Made by a program: the position numbers and the translations under genes
Shown here: positions 1-6,874 of the stretch, in pieces
Numbering within the stretch: the stretch's first letter is position 1
How the letters are laid out: each line of letters opens with the position of its first letter
Notes under the pieces: model-generated
What the model was told of the DNA's origin: nothing
The model's input: the letters and a program-made list of their open reading frames with translations, nothing else
Database searches by the model: none
Virus record (IMG/VR): IMGVR_UViG_3300032893_000823
Span: 1 to 40,464 of that record
Source: a virus
DNA length: 40,464 bases
Reading direction: 5' to 3' (one strand)

Positions 1-1
1 T

Positions 2-127
2 AGAGGATTCCAAGAAAAAAAGCAGCATAACAGACCATTTAAGAATACAGATTTATGCGAATCATTAGCTCAATGCTGGCTCTGGCTCAAAAAAGAAAAC
101 CTACTTTCGAAGGAGGCGGGAGAATGA
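2..127 (+). CDS. 3' end of an unrecognised early gene (partial)
   Basis: A reading frame is open from the window edge and ends at a TGA that overlaps the ATG of the next gene in an ATGA arrangement, the usual sign of translational coupling. The 41 visible residues are charged and end in WLWLKKENLLSKEAGE. The beginning lies outside the window and I do not recognise the family. A competing start at 55 would read another frame, but it lacks a ribosome site and lies upstream of a much better start at 124. The coupling is the main support. Confidence 0.5.
   Translation, partial: RGFQEKKQHNRPFKNTDLCESLAQCWLWLKKENLLSKEAGE
97..109 (+). repeat. Leader repeat copy 1 (AAACCTACTTTCG)
   Basis: The 13 bases AAACCTACTTTCG lie immediately before the ribosome site of the gene at 124. 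The identical 13 bases recur before the ribosome site of the next gene. This copy also codes for the end of the upstream partial gene. Confidence 0.6.
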
Positions 128-468
128 AATATAGAAAGAAACCAGTAGTGATTGAAGCAACGCAATGGTTTAAGAATGGAGATCATCCAGAAGATAAATG
201 TATGGTGATACAAAAGGAATTTGAACCTGATTCATCCCAAAGAGGGTTTTTATCAGAAGGTAAGATTGTTCGATATTATCGTAATCCCATTGGTGACGGG
301 AATGAATTTTGCCAATATTGTAAGAATGTTATGCACGTTCATGGGTGGATTGATACTCTTGAAGGTGGTCATATTGTTTGTCCTGGTGATTGGGTAATTA
401 AGGGCGTTAAGGGCGAATTTTATCCTTGCAAGCCAGATATATTTGAAGCGACTTACGAAAAGGTTTAA
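124..468 (+). CDS. Conserved small phage protein of unknown function
   Basis: The product is 114 residues. It opens MKYRKKPVVIEATQW and closes with GDWVIKGVKGEFYPCKPDIF, a pattern I recognise from a widespread phage protein with no assigned function. The start at 124 is chosen because AAGGAGGCGGGAGA lies directly before it and because it overlaps the upstream stop; an in-frame ATG at 55 would add 23 residues but has no ribosome site. A CxxC pair in the middle (FCQYCKN) might bind metal. It sits at the head of the small early genes just before an exonuclease. The family match is from memory of the motif. Confidence 0.8.
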   Translation: MKYRKKPVVIEATQWFKNGDHPEDKCMVIQKEFEPDSSQRGFLSEGKIVRYYRNPIGDGNEFCQYCKNVMHVHGWIDTLEGGHIVCPGDWVIKGVKGEFYPCKPDIFEATYEKV

Positions 469-479
469 ACCTACTTTCG
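467..479 (+). repeat. Leader repeat copy 2 (AAACCTACTTTCG)
   Basis: This is an exact second copy of the 13-base element at 97-109. It again sits right before a purine-rich ribosome site (GGGGAAGGGG) and an ATG, overlapping the stop codon of the gene ending at 468. The repeated position suggests a shared leader signal or a trace of duplication. Confidence 0.6.
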
Positions 480-492
480 GGGAAGGGGTGAT

Positions 493-1020
493 ATGAAATA
501 TTTTTTAGACACAGAATTTATTGAATATCCTTGTACGATTGACCTTATCAGCATTGGAATTGTGCGAGAGGACGGTCAAGAGTATTACGCTATAAACAAA
601 GAATGTGATTGGTCGAAAGCAAACTCATGGGTTAGAGAACATGTTATTGATTACCTACCCTTCCCCCAACCAAAAGTTTGTTCAGTATCGGCAAATGAAC
701 GTTTTGAAACTTGGGACAATAGTTTTAAATCAAAACGTGAAATAGCGACGGAGATAATATACTTTGTCGCTATGGACAAGACGCCTGAATTTTGGGGTTA
801 TTACGCTGATTATGATTGGGTTGTGTTTTGTTGGCTTTTCGGAACTATGTCATGCTTACCGCCAGGATTCCCGATGTATTGCCGTGATATTAAACAGCTC
901 TGTGATTCTATGGGAAATCCTCTGCTTCCAAAAATGGAAGGTCAAGATCACAACGCTTTAGAAGATGCAAAGCATCATAAGAAGTGCTATGAATTTTTAA
1001 CAGCCCACCCGCCCCGATAG
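493..1020 (+). CDS. DEDD-family 3'-5' exonuclease (RNase T / Rv2179c-like)
   Basis: The protein is 175 residues with the layout of a DEDDh exonuclease. DTEF at residues 6-9 supplies the first Asp/Glu pair, an Asp in WGYYADYDW (about 101-109) the second motif, and HNALEDAKHH (153-162) the His and last Asp. Such enzymes remove nucleotides from 3' ends using two metal ions. The compact size and motif spacing resemble the Rv2179c-like exoribonucleases, which phages often carry. The start follows GGGGAAGGGG. A role in RNA turnover or in recycling host nucleotides is inference; the exonuclease fold is well supported by the motifs. Confidence 0.8.
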   Translation: MKYFLDTEFIEYPCTIDLISIGIVREDGQEYYAINKECDWSKANSWVREHVIDYLPFPQPKVCSVSANERFETWDNSFKSKREIATEIIYFVAMDKTPEFWGYYADYDWVVFCWLFGTMSCLPPGFPMYCRDIKQLCDSMGNPLLPKMEGQDHNALEDAKHHKKCYEFLTAHPPR

Positions 1021-1047
1021 ATTTGTCCGACGATTATTAAGAAGCGA

Positions 1048-1066
1048 TTGACAACCATGATATAAT
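1048..1066 (+). promoter_or_regulatory. Promoter with extended -10, apparently giving a leaderless mRNA
   Basis: TGATATAAT (1058-1066) is a perfect extended -10 element. The expected start of transcription, about seven bases downstream, falls on the ATG at 1073. A TTGACA lies at 1048-1053 but only seven bases from the -10, too close for a normal -35. The extended -10 may act without one. Confidence 0.6.
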
Positions 1067-1072
1067 AGACTA

Positions 1073-2164
1073 ATGAGTGTCGCCCAAAATGACCCCTTCC
1101 TCATCGATTCCCACAAGTTACAATATCACCCAGCGCGCGTGGCTTCTTGGGTGGGCGCGCAAACTGTTGAGGAAAAACTTGCCATCTATCCTATCTATGT
1201 CGAAGTATCTCCCGTCGGACATTGCAACCATAGATGCAGCTTCTGCGCTGTCGATTATATCGGTTACAAGAATCGCAAAATTGAGACAGGCGTGTTGTGC
1301 CGCTGCCTGTCAGAAATGGCTAATAGCGGTGTCAAGTCTGTCATGTTTGCCGGCGAGGGTGAACCCATGCTGCACCCTGATATAGCCCTGATTACAAACT
1401 ATGCATGGCATGTCGGGCTTGATGTGGCCTTCACCACCAATGGCACAGCCCTGACACATAAATTTGTTGACGAGGCCATTTCAAGCGTGAAATGGATTAA
1501 AGTCAGCATTAATGGAGGGAGCGAGTCTTATGGTCTGGTCCACGGATGTCATCAGTCAACCTATGAAAGAGTCTGGAATAATCTGCAATACGCTATTACT
1601 AGATCACATAATACGACTATCGGGGCCCAATGTGTCGTCTTGCCGGATAACATTGGAGATATCGAAGGAATTGTCAGACGAGCTAGGAAAACTGGACTGC
1701 GCTATGTTGTCCTTAAGCCTTATTCCCAGCACAAGTCATCTATTACTCATGCCTATGAAGGAGTATCCTACAGCAGTAACGAGATGCAAGAAGCCATCAG
1801 CAAAGCGCAAGCCCAAGCTACGGAAGATTTCCAAGTCATCGTAAGAACTAACGCTATTGAAGATAAGGAGGCTGGAAAACATGCCTATACACAATGCAGA
1901 GCGACACCCTACTTCTGGGCTTACATCATGGCAACAGGGGATGTGTATAGTTGCTCTGCCTATCTTCTCAACCCTGATTTTATTCTTGGCAATATTAACG
2001 AGCAATCCTTCAATGAAGTGTGGACTGGCACTCGACGAAGGGGCCATATTGCTGCTATGGAGCATCTTGATATTTCTCGTTGTCGACTAAATTGCCGCAT
2101 GAATCAGGTCAATAAGTATCTTCAGGAAATTGCCCAACCTAATGAGCATGTTAATTTTATTTGA
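1073..2164 (+). CDS. Radical SAM/SPASM-like enzyme 1
   Basis: This 363-residue protein has the radical SAM cluster motif CNHRCSFC (Cys 51, 55, 58), which holds a [4Fe-4S] cluster that splits S-adenosylmethionine to start radical chemistry. A Cys-rich C-terminal part (about 270-350) ending in SRCRLNCRMNQVNKYL resembles a SPASM or twitch domain that holds auxiliary clusters, and HVNFI closes the protein. The frame is closed by a TGA at 1058-1060, so translation cannot begin earlier, and ATG 1073 has no Shine-Dalgarno. It stands first in a pair with the paralogue at 2174. SPASM enzymes modify peptides, proteins or sugars; the substrate here is unknown. Confidence 0.9.
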   Translation: MSVAQNDPFLIDSHKLQYHPARVASWVGAQTVEEKLAIYPIYVEVSPVGHCNHRCSFCAVDYIGYKNRKIETGVLCRCLSEMANSGVKSVMFAGEGEPMLHPDIALITNYAWHVGLDVAFTTNGTALTHKFVDEAISSVKWIKVSINGGSESYGLVHGCHQSTYERVWNNLQYAITRSHNTTIGAQCVVLPDNIGDIEGIVRRARKTGLRYVVLKPYSQHKSSITHAYEGVSYSSNEMQEAISKAQAQATEDFQVIVRTNAIEDKEAGKHAYTQCRATPYFWAYIMATGDVYSCSAYLLNPDFILGNINEQSFNEVWTGTRRRGHIAAMEHLDISRCRLNCRMNQVNKYLQEIAQPNEHVNFI

Positions 2165-2173
2165 GGAGAAAGC

Positions 2174-3310
2174 ATGTCTATCAGTCAGCTAGGGCAGGAA
2201 CATATTGATAAGATTCTAGATGGAACAAAGATACAATGGTATCACGATCGTGTCCGTGCCTGGAGTCGAGGAGAGCGTATTGCCCCAGTGACGATCGATA
2301 TGGCCCTGACAAGAACCTGCAACTTCGCCTGCCAGTACTGCTACGCTACGTTGCAGGAGAACCAAAGATTCAACATAACGAAAGAGGTGATGCATGACTT
2401 CCTTGACGATGTGGCTGACATTGGAGTTAGAGGAGTTAGCCTTGTTTCTGACGGCGAATCCACTCTTAATCCTGCCTATGCTTATAGCATTACTTATGGT
2501 CATGGTAGGGGCCTGTCTATGGCTAATGGGACTAATGCGTATCTGCTTCGGGACGAAGCCATGCTCAAGGAGATACTCCCATGCCTTACATACCTTAGGG
2601 TCAACATAACAGCGGGAGAGGCTGGCAGATACAAAGAGATTATGGGGGTAAAAGATGGCTACTTCGAACAGGTTTGCAGCAATATCAGGGCCATGGCCGT
2701 CCTTAAACGTACATACGGGTACAATGTCACCATCGGTCTACAGATGGTTTTTCTGCCTTCGTATATCGATCAAGTTATACCGTTGGCAAAACTGGGAGCT
2801 GAACTAGGGGCAGACTATCTTGTTATTAAGCATTGTAGCGACGACGAATCAGGAAGCTTGGGGGTAGATTATGACAAATATAAAGATGAGTATATTAGGC
2901 ATACCCTTAGAGAGGCAGAAAGATACAGTAACGGAAATTACATCGTTAAGGTCAAATGGAGCAAGATCGAAGATGGTAATAGAAGATCATATAGTCGATG
3001 TTATGGCACTCCTTTCCTGCTACAAATTTCAGGAAGTGGGCTCGTCGCACCATGTGGTATGCTATTCGGCGAAAAGTATGCGCGGTATCATATCGGCAAC
3101 ATTACGAAACAGAGGTTTAAGGAAATTTGGCAAAGTGATCGCTATTGGGACATTGTTAGGCTCCTTGCTAGCGATAAGTTTGACGCTCAAAGGATGTGCG
3201 GATCATTATGCCTACAGCACAGTGTCAACAAATATCTTGATGAGTACATCAAAGGCAGGCCGCTAGTAGAACCAACAGGCCCCCTGCCGGCGCACGGGGA
3301 TTTTGTTTAA
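2174..3310 (+). CDS. Radical SAM/SPASM-like enzyme 2
   Basis: The 378-residue product carries the radical SAM motif CNFACQYC (Cys 49, 53, 56) and a C-terminal Cys-rich region (CYGTPF, APCGMLF, MCGSLCLQHSVNKYLDEY) laid out like enzyme 1. The two share the late CxxxC...VNKYL element and a final His-x-(D/N)-F tail, so they are probably ancient paralogues, though their sequences have diverged. The start follows GAGGAGAAAGC nine bases after the previous stop, so the two are co-transcribed. The ATG of the next small membrane gene overlaps its stop. Substrate unknown. Two linked SPASM enzymes suggest successive or alternative modifications. Confidence 0.9.
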   Translation: MSISQLGQEHIDKILDGTKIQWYHDRVRAWSRGERIAPVTIDMALTRTCNFACQYCYATLQENQRFNITKEVMHDFLDDVADIGVRGVSLVSDGESTLNPAYAYSITYGHGRGLSMANGTNAYLLRDEAMLKEILPCLTYLRVNITAGEAGRYKEIMGVKDGYFEQVCSNIRAMAVLKRTYGYNVTIGLQMVFLPSYIDQVIPLAKLGAELGADYLVIKHCSDDESGSLGVDYDKYKDEYIRHTLREAERYSNGNYIVKVKWSKIEDGNRRSYSRCYGTPFLLQISGSGLVAPCGMLFGEKYARYHIGNITKQRFKEIWQSDRYWDIVRLLASDKFDAQRMCGSLCLQHSVNKYLDEYIKGRPLVEPTGPLPAHGDFV

Positions 3311-3453
3311 TGAATGCAAGAAAGTACTTAATAGGCTGTCTTGATTTCCTTGGGATCGTAGGCTTCCTGCTAATCTTTGTGGCCCCTAGCCAGCTGACGA
3401 TGCTACTGGCAGCAGGCTGTATTTGGGGCATTTTGACTTCTTGGGGGTTGTAA
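3310..3453 (+). CDS. 47-residue two-helix membrane protein
   Basis: The ATG overlaps the stop of the radical SAM gene in a TAATG arrangement, so translation is probably coupled. The peptide has a short basic start (MNARKY), one hydrophobic stretch around residues 8-25, a turn (APSQL), and a second at about 30-46. It is therefore likely an inner-membrane hairpin. I do not recognise a family. It might anchor the radical SAM products at the membrane or act on its own; the link rests only on position and coupling. Confidence 0.55.
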   Translation: MNARKYLIGCLDFLGIVGFLLIFVAPSQLTMLLAAGCIWGILTSWGL

Positions 3454-3458
3454 AACGC

Positions 3459-3487
3459 TTTACAGATACCCTTTATTTGCGTATAAT
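3459..3487 (+). promoter_or_regulatory. Sigma-70-type promoter TTTACA-17-TATAAT
   Basis: TTTACA (3459-3464) and TATAAT (3482-3487) are separated by the ideal 17 bases and lie 33 bases before the ATG at 3520, with AAAGGAGG between. This is among the best promoters in the window and would drive the nuclease-like gene and radical SAM enzyme 3. Confidence 0.8.
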
Positions 3488-3510
3488 AGCACTATTAACG
3501 CAAAATAAAG
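3471..3510 (+). repeat. 40-base imperfect palindrome over the -10 box
   Basis: CTTTATTTGCGTATAATAG (3471-3489) and CTATTAACGCAAAATAAAG (3492-3510) are near-perfect inverted repeats about a CA centre, with one base offset inside the arms. The -10 box lies in the left arm and the expected transcript start in the right arm. It is therefore more likely a DNA operator for a dimeric repressor than an RNA hairpin. Confidence 0.6.
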
Positions 3511-3519
3511 GAGGTATCC

Positions 3520-3954
3520 ATGAGATGTGTTGTATGCCAAGAAATAATACGTTCAAAGGGCAATTATAAAAGAGCGAAATATTGCTCAAATGAATGCCGA
3601 AAGACTTATTATCATAAAAAGTGGAAAGAGATAAATCCTGCTAAAGGAAACGGAAATCTTAATACAGGTGTGGTAGGAGCTATAGGAGAATTACGTGTAT
3701 CTGTAGATTTGCTTCAAAAAGGTTGTTCTGTGTTTAGGGCAGTCAGCTCCAGCGCACCTTGTGACTTATTAGTCTTGCGTGGGACCGATTTTTATCATGT
3801 AGAAGTACGCACAGGGTATAAAACAAGCGCTGGGAAGATTGGTTTTACTAAAAATAAAATTCCTTCACCCTTAAAATTGCTGTGGGCCATTGTATTACCA
3901 GAAGAAATTGCATATTTTACAGATAATTTAGAATCGCACACATGGAAAATTTAA
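3520..3954 (+). CDS. Zinc-finger plus PD-(D/E)XK nuclease-like protein
   Basis: The 144-residue protein begins with a four-Cys finger (Cys 3, 6, 22, 26; YCSNECRKTYYHKKW). The second half has the order typical of the PD-(D/E)XK nuclease fold: Glu 57 in GAIGELRV, Asp 82 in APCDLLVL, and Glu 95-Val-Arg 97 in HVEVRTG, where Arg takes the place of the usual Lys. A DNA-binding finger fused to such a core fits a small homing-type or repair endonuclease. It has its own strong promoter and ribosome site and is AT-rich beside its neighbours, both common in recently acquired selfish genes. Whether the variant active site cuts DNA is open. Confidence 0.6.
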   Translation: MRCVVCQEIIRSKGNYKRAKYCSNECRKTYYHKKWKEINPAKGNGNLNTGVVGAIGELRVSVDLLQKGCSVFRAVSSSAPCDLLVLRGTDFYHVEVRTGYKTSAGKIGFTKNKIPSPLKLLWAIVLPEEIAYFTDNLESHTWKI

Positions 3955-4868
3955 TACTTCCATCCGAATTTAATTATGTCGCCGCATTTTTAACATTCGC
4001 TTGTCAATTAAGATGCCCTTATTGCATAAATCATCATGGGGGAGACTTAGTTAAGAATCGTAGGATGTCTGGTGAGGAGTGGATCAAAGGAATTAATAGA
4101 TTAGTTTTACCCCCAGACGTACCTATTACACTTCAAGGAGGAGAACCAACAGTCCATAAAGATATTGTTGAAATTATAAATGGAATATCTTCGCACATCC
4201 CTATAGACATCCTCACAAATTTAGAACGTCCTTTAGACCAATGGTTATATAAGATTCCCCCCGAAAGGCTGAAAAGAAAATCCCCTTACGCATCGATAAG
4301 AGTTAGCTGGCATCGTGGGCAACACTCTTTAGAAGACCTTTTAAGAAAAGTGGCCCAAGCGCAAGAAAAAGGATTTCATATTGGTATTTGGACTGTAATG
4401 CACCCTGACTACGAAGCTGAAATCCTGGAAGCCCAGCATACAGCTAAGCACATGGGCATAGATTTTAGGCTCAAAGAGTTCCTTGGCCCCTGGAAAGGAG
4501 TCAATCATGGTACCTTCAGGTACCCTGAGGCAGTTAATGGCCCTGTGCTAAGAGAATGTCAGTGCCGCACTACAGAGATGCTTATAGCTCCTGATGGGCA
4601 GGTCTACCGCTGTCATAGCGACCTCTATGCTGCCAGGTTCCCCATAGGTCATATCCTAGATGCCGAGATTCCTCTCCTGGGGCAATGGGCACCTTGTGCC
4701 GTCTTTGGCAAATGCAACTCCTGTGACATTAAAGTCAAGTTCAATCGCTACCAACAGCCAGGCCACTCCTCCGTCGAAATCCGCAGTCTCTCGCAGCCAT
4801 ACGCCCAAAACGCAGACGTCGTTAGCAAGGTAGAAAATACCTACGGTAAAACAGATCAACCAAAGTAG
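3942..4868 (+). CDS. Radical SAM/SPASM-like enzyme 3
   Basis: The 308-residue protein has the cluster motif CQLRCPYC (Cys 21, 25, 28), the SAM-binding GGE element in LQGGEPT (66-69) and a C-terminal Cys set (CQCRTTE, YRCHSDLY, PCAVFGKCNSCDIK) like a SPASM domain. It overlaps the nuclease-like gene by 13 bases and shares its promoter. It is not a close paralogue of enzymes 1 and 2; the GGE motif and different C-terminus point to a separate origin. The first half of the gene is clearly more AT-rich than the second, which might mark an old recombination joint. Substrate unknown. Confidence 0.9.
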   Translation: MENLILPSEFNYVAAFLTFACQLRCPYCINHHGGDLVKNRRMSGEEWIKGINRLVLPPDVPITLQGGEPTVHKDIVEIINGISSHIPIDILTNLERPLDQWLYKIPPERLKRKSPYASIRVSWHRGQHSLEDLLRKVAQAQEKGFHIGIWTVMHPDYEAEILEAQHTAKHMGIDFRLKEFLGPWKGVNHGTFRYPEAVNGPVLRECQCRTTEMLIAPDGQVYRCHSDLYAARFPIGHILDAEIPLLGQWAPCAVFGKCNSCDIKVKFNRYQQPGHSSVEIRSLSQPYAQNADVVSKVENTYGKTDQPK

Positions 4869-4878
4869 GAGGAGAAAG

Positions 4879-5403
4879 ATGGCTAAGAGACTCACTGACA
4901 CAGACAAATGGAAGGAGCCGTGGTTCTGTGCCCTGACACCAGAGCACAAGCACTTCTGGACCTACCTGATGGAAAACTGCAATCATGCCGGTATCTGGGC
5001 TCCTAACTGGCCCTTAGTTAAATTTCATCTCTGTATTGATAATCCTGTAAACCATAAAGTATATAATGATAAAATACAGATAATGTCAGATGGCAACTGG
5101 TTCATCCCAGATTTCCTCTACCTCCAGTACCCCAACGGTTTACGCATGGATGTGCGCCCCCTGCGAAGCGTCCTCCATATCCTAACCCAATACAACCTTT
5201 TAGAAACCCTTAAGAAAGGCTTTTATAGCCCTTATGAAAGGGCTAAAGACATTGACATTGACATTGACAAAAAACAACCTTATACATCTAATGGTATAGA
5301 ATCTAATAAGATTATACAATCAGAGAAGCTAGACGAGTTTGGCATACCCCTAAAATGGAGGACAAAGACATGGCCGGTGAACAAGCAGTATTCCCAGAGG
5401 TAG
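4879..5403 (+). CDS. DnaD-like phage replication protein
   Basis: The N-terminus (MAKRLTDTDKW followed by WTYLMENCNHAGIW) matches a recurring opening of phage replication-initiation proteins with a winged-helix DnaD-like domain, which bind the origin or load the helicase. The 174 residues would hold this domain at about 1-110 and a charged linker after it. The linker has an Asp-Ile repeat coded by a short tandem DNA repeat. The start follows AGGAGGAGAAAG. No helicase is visible in the window, so its partner may be host DnaC/DnaB or a gene outside. The assignment is by motif memory. Confidence 0.6.
   Translation: MAKRLTDTDKWKEPWFCALTPEHKHFWTYLMENCNHAGIWAPNWPLVKFHLCIDNPVNHKVYNDKIQIMSDGNWFIPDFLYLQYPNGLRMDVRPLRSVLHILTQYNLLETLKKGFYSPYERAKDIDIDIDKKQPYTSNGIESNKIIQSEKLDEFGIPLKWRTKTWPVNKQYSQR
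5248..5269 (+). repeat. Hexanucleotide tandem repeat (GACATT)3-GACA
   Basis: Three and two-thirds copies of GACATT lie within the linker of the replication protein and code for Asp-Ile repeats. The six-base unit keeps the frame if copies are gained or lost. Confidence 0.8.
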
Positions 5404-5762
5404 AGATATCGAACCGTATTTTGGCCATGCCTCCTGAGGCGCGTGATCTGGCTATCGCTAAGTGGGCCATGAGCTACCTTTCTGACTACGAGTATAAGCA
5501 GCTGCCAACGCAGCCAGAGGTAGTAAAGGCCTATTACAAGCTGCCACAGGCCCAGAGAGAGCGCATGAACCAGACTCCAGACCAGTATATTGACTTCTGG
5601 AGAAATAAGCATGTTGTGGAGTATTTTGAATCCGCGCAAGCTATCAAGAGCATCAACTGGCGCAATAAGAATTGGCTCCAATGGATGGTTGATACGCTAC
5701 CAGATGTTGATGATAAAACAACTGTCAGGATGGTTTTAGCAACCCACAAAGATTGTGCTTGA
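5370..5762 (+). CDS. Unrecognised helical protein next to the replication gene
   Basis: The start at 5370 is preferred to an ATG at 5355 because GGAGG lies eight bases ahead of it. The 130-residue product is soluble and predicted mostly helical, with PPEARDLAIAKWAMSYL and a Trp-rich WRNKNWLQWMVDTL near the end. It overlaps the replication gene by 34 bases, which suggests coupled expression and possibly a linked role in replication, such as a loader or an organiser subunit. I do not recognise a family. Confidence 0.6.
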   Translation: MAGEQAVFPEVEISNRILAMPPEARDLAIAKWAMSYLSDYEYKQLPTQPEVVKAYYKLPQAQRERMNQTPDQYIDFWRNKHVVEYFESAQAIKSINWRNKNWLQWMVDTLPDVDDKTTVRMVLATHKDCA

Positions 5763-5786
5763 CATACGCGAAAGGAGTGCTATAAT
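5759..5786 (+). promoter_or_regulatory. Perfect consensus promoter TTGACA-16-TATAAT overlapping a start codon
   Basis: TTGACA (5759-5764) and TGCTATAAT (-10 at 5781-5786) match the sigma-70 consensus including the extended -10. The -10 overlaps the ATG at 5785, so transcripts from here begin just inside the first gene. They would chiefly feed the downstream E1-like genes. Confidence 0.7.
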
Positions 5787-6192
5787 GAAGGCAAGTAAGA
5801 AGCCCAAAGCAGTCGTGCGTAACATAGGTGATCTAGTAGACAAGCTAAGTATCCTAAGCAGGAAGATTTATTTCGGTGAGGAGAATGCTATAAGTGAGCA
5901 CCGCTTTGTGGAGCAGGAGCTCATGTTGTCCGGGATTCCCGGTAAATTGGTTACTAATACCATACGCCTCACCCAAATGAACATCGAAATATGGAACCTG
6001 GAACATGAGATGCGTAAAGTTCAAGAAGGTACAGGCCAATTCACCTTTGAAGAAGTTGGCAAGCGCGCTATCAAAATTCGTGACCTTAATAGAAAACGCA
6101 TTGAATATAAAAATATTATTAATGACCTTGCAGGTAATCAGTTCAGAGAAACTAAGGTTAATCATCTTTCTGGAGGCATTGCCGTCCGATGA
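5785..6192 (+). CDS. DUF6165-like helical protein
   Basis: The 135-residue protein has IGDLVDKLSIL (14-24), NIEIWNLEHEMRK (66-78) and NRKRIEYKNIIN (102-113). The pattern recalls DUF6165, a small all-helical family of unknown function usually found in bacterial polysaccharide and lipopolysaccharide gene clusters. The start at 5785 follows GAAAGGAGTG; an ATG at 5755 would place the ribosome site inside the gene. The -10 box of a strong promoter overlaps the start, so this gene needs read-through from upstream, or a GTG at 5815. Its stop overlaps the ATG of the E1-alpha-like gene, tying the two. The family match is from memory. Confidence 0.6.
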   Translation: MKASKKPKAVVRNIGDLVDKLSILSRKIYFGEENAISEHRFVEQELMLSGIPGKLVTNTIRLTQMNIEIWNLEHEMRKVQEGTGQFTFEEVGKRAIKIRDLNRKRIEYKNIINDLAGNQFRETKVNHLSGGIAVR

Positions 6193-6851
6193 CTAAAGAC
6201 GAGCTAATTGATTTCGAGCATCAGGTGGCTATTCTTTGGGAGAATGGGAAGATTGATGCGCCTGTTCATCTATCAGGTGGCAACGAAGATCAGCTGATTG
6301 CGATATTTAAGGAGGTAGCGAAACATGATTACGTATTTTGCGGCCACAGGAATCATTATCACGCTCTTTTGCATGGTGTACACCCTGGGAAACTTATAGA
6401 CGAGATATGTGGAAAACCGGACGGCGTCTGTAAGGGACGAGCACGGTCTATGGGATTTATTGATGCGTCTGTTAATTTTTATAGTTCTGCTATTGTCGCA
6501 GGCTTGTGTGCTGCCGCTGTTGGAGTTGCGTGGGCATTGAAGCGTGCCAGGGAGAATGATCCACTTTATGGGGATGAGCTGGATGTGAGGCCAAGGGTCT
6601 GGTGCTTTGTGGGAGATGGGGCAGTTGACGGAGGGCATTTCTGGGAAGCTCTTAATTATGCAGATGGGTTTAAGTTGCCAATAAAATTTGTCGTCGAGGA
6701 CAACAATCGCGCCACATGCACTCCTGTTCAAGACCGATGTGGATTTGCTATAGGGTTAAGGGAAATAATTAAAGGCCATCCCAATGTTATTTGGTATAGC
6801 TATTTACCGACACACAAACACGTAGGAACTAAAAAATATGTACAATTCTAA
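6189..6851 (+). CDS. TPP enzyme, E1-alpha-like subunit (pyruvate/2-oxoacid dehydrogenase family)
   Basis: The 220-residue product matches the alpha subunit of 2-oxoacid dehydrogenase E1. It has HRNHYH (53-58), a GRARSMG loop, and the thiamine-diphosphate/Mg motif starting GDGAVDGGHFWEA (GDG at 142-144) and closing with EDNN (170-173). Family members run to about 320-360 residues, so this is a compact form ending soon after the cofactor domain. The ATGA overlap with the preceding gene and a beta-like gene one cistron downstream indicate a heterodimeric enzyme. No E2 or E3 genes are present. Decarboxylation with carbon-carbon ligation, as in transketolases and acyloin synthases, is therefore a more likely role than oxidative acyl-CoA formation. 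Confidence 0.85.
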   Translation: MTKDELIDFEHQVAILWENGKIDAPVHLSGGNEDQLIAIFKEVAKHDYVFCGHRNHYHALLHGVHPGKLIDEICGKPDGVCKGRARSMGFIDASVNFYSSAIVAGLCAAAVGVAWALKRARENDPLYGDELDVRPRVWCFVGDGAVDGGHFWEALNYADGFKLPIKFVVEDNNRATCTPVQDRCGFAIGLREIIKGHPNVIWYSYLPTHKHVGTKKYVQF

Positions 6852-6874
6852 ATGGTGTTATTAAAGGAGGAGGT

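Noticed and set aside
55-123. In-frame upstream start for the gene at 124
   Set aside because: No ribosome site precedes it, while AAGGAGG precedes 124, which also overlaps the upstream stop. This stretch is better read as the end of the partial gene at 2-127.
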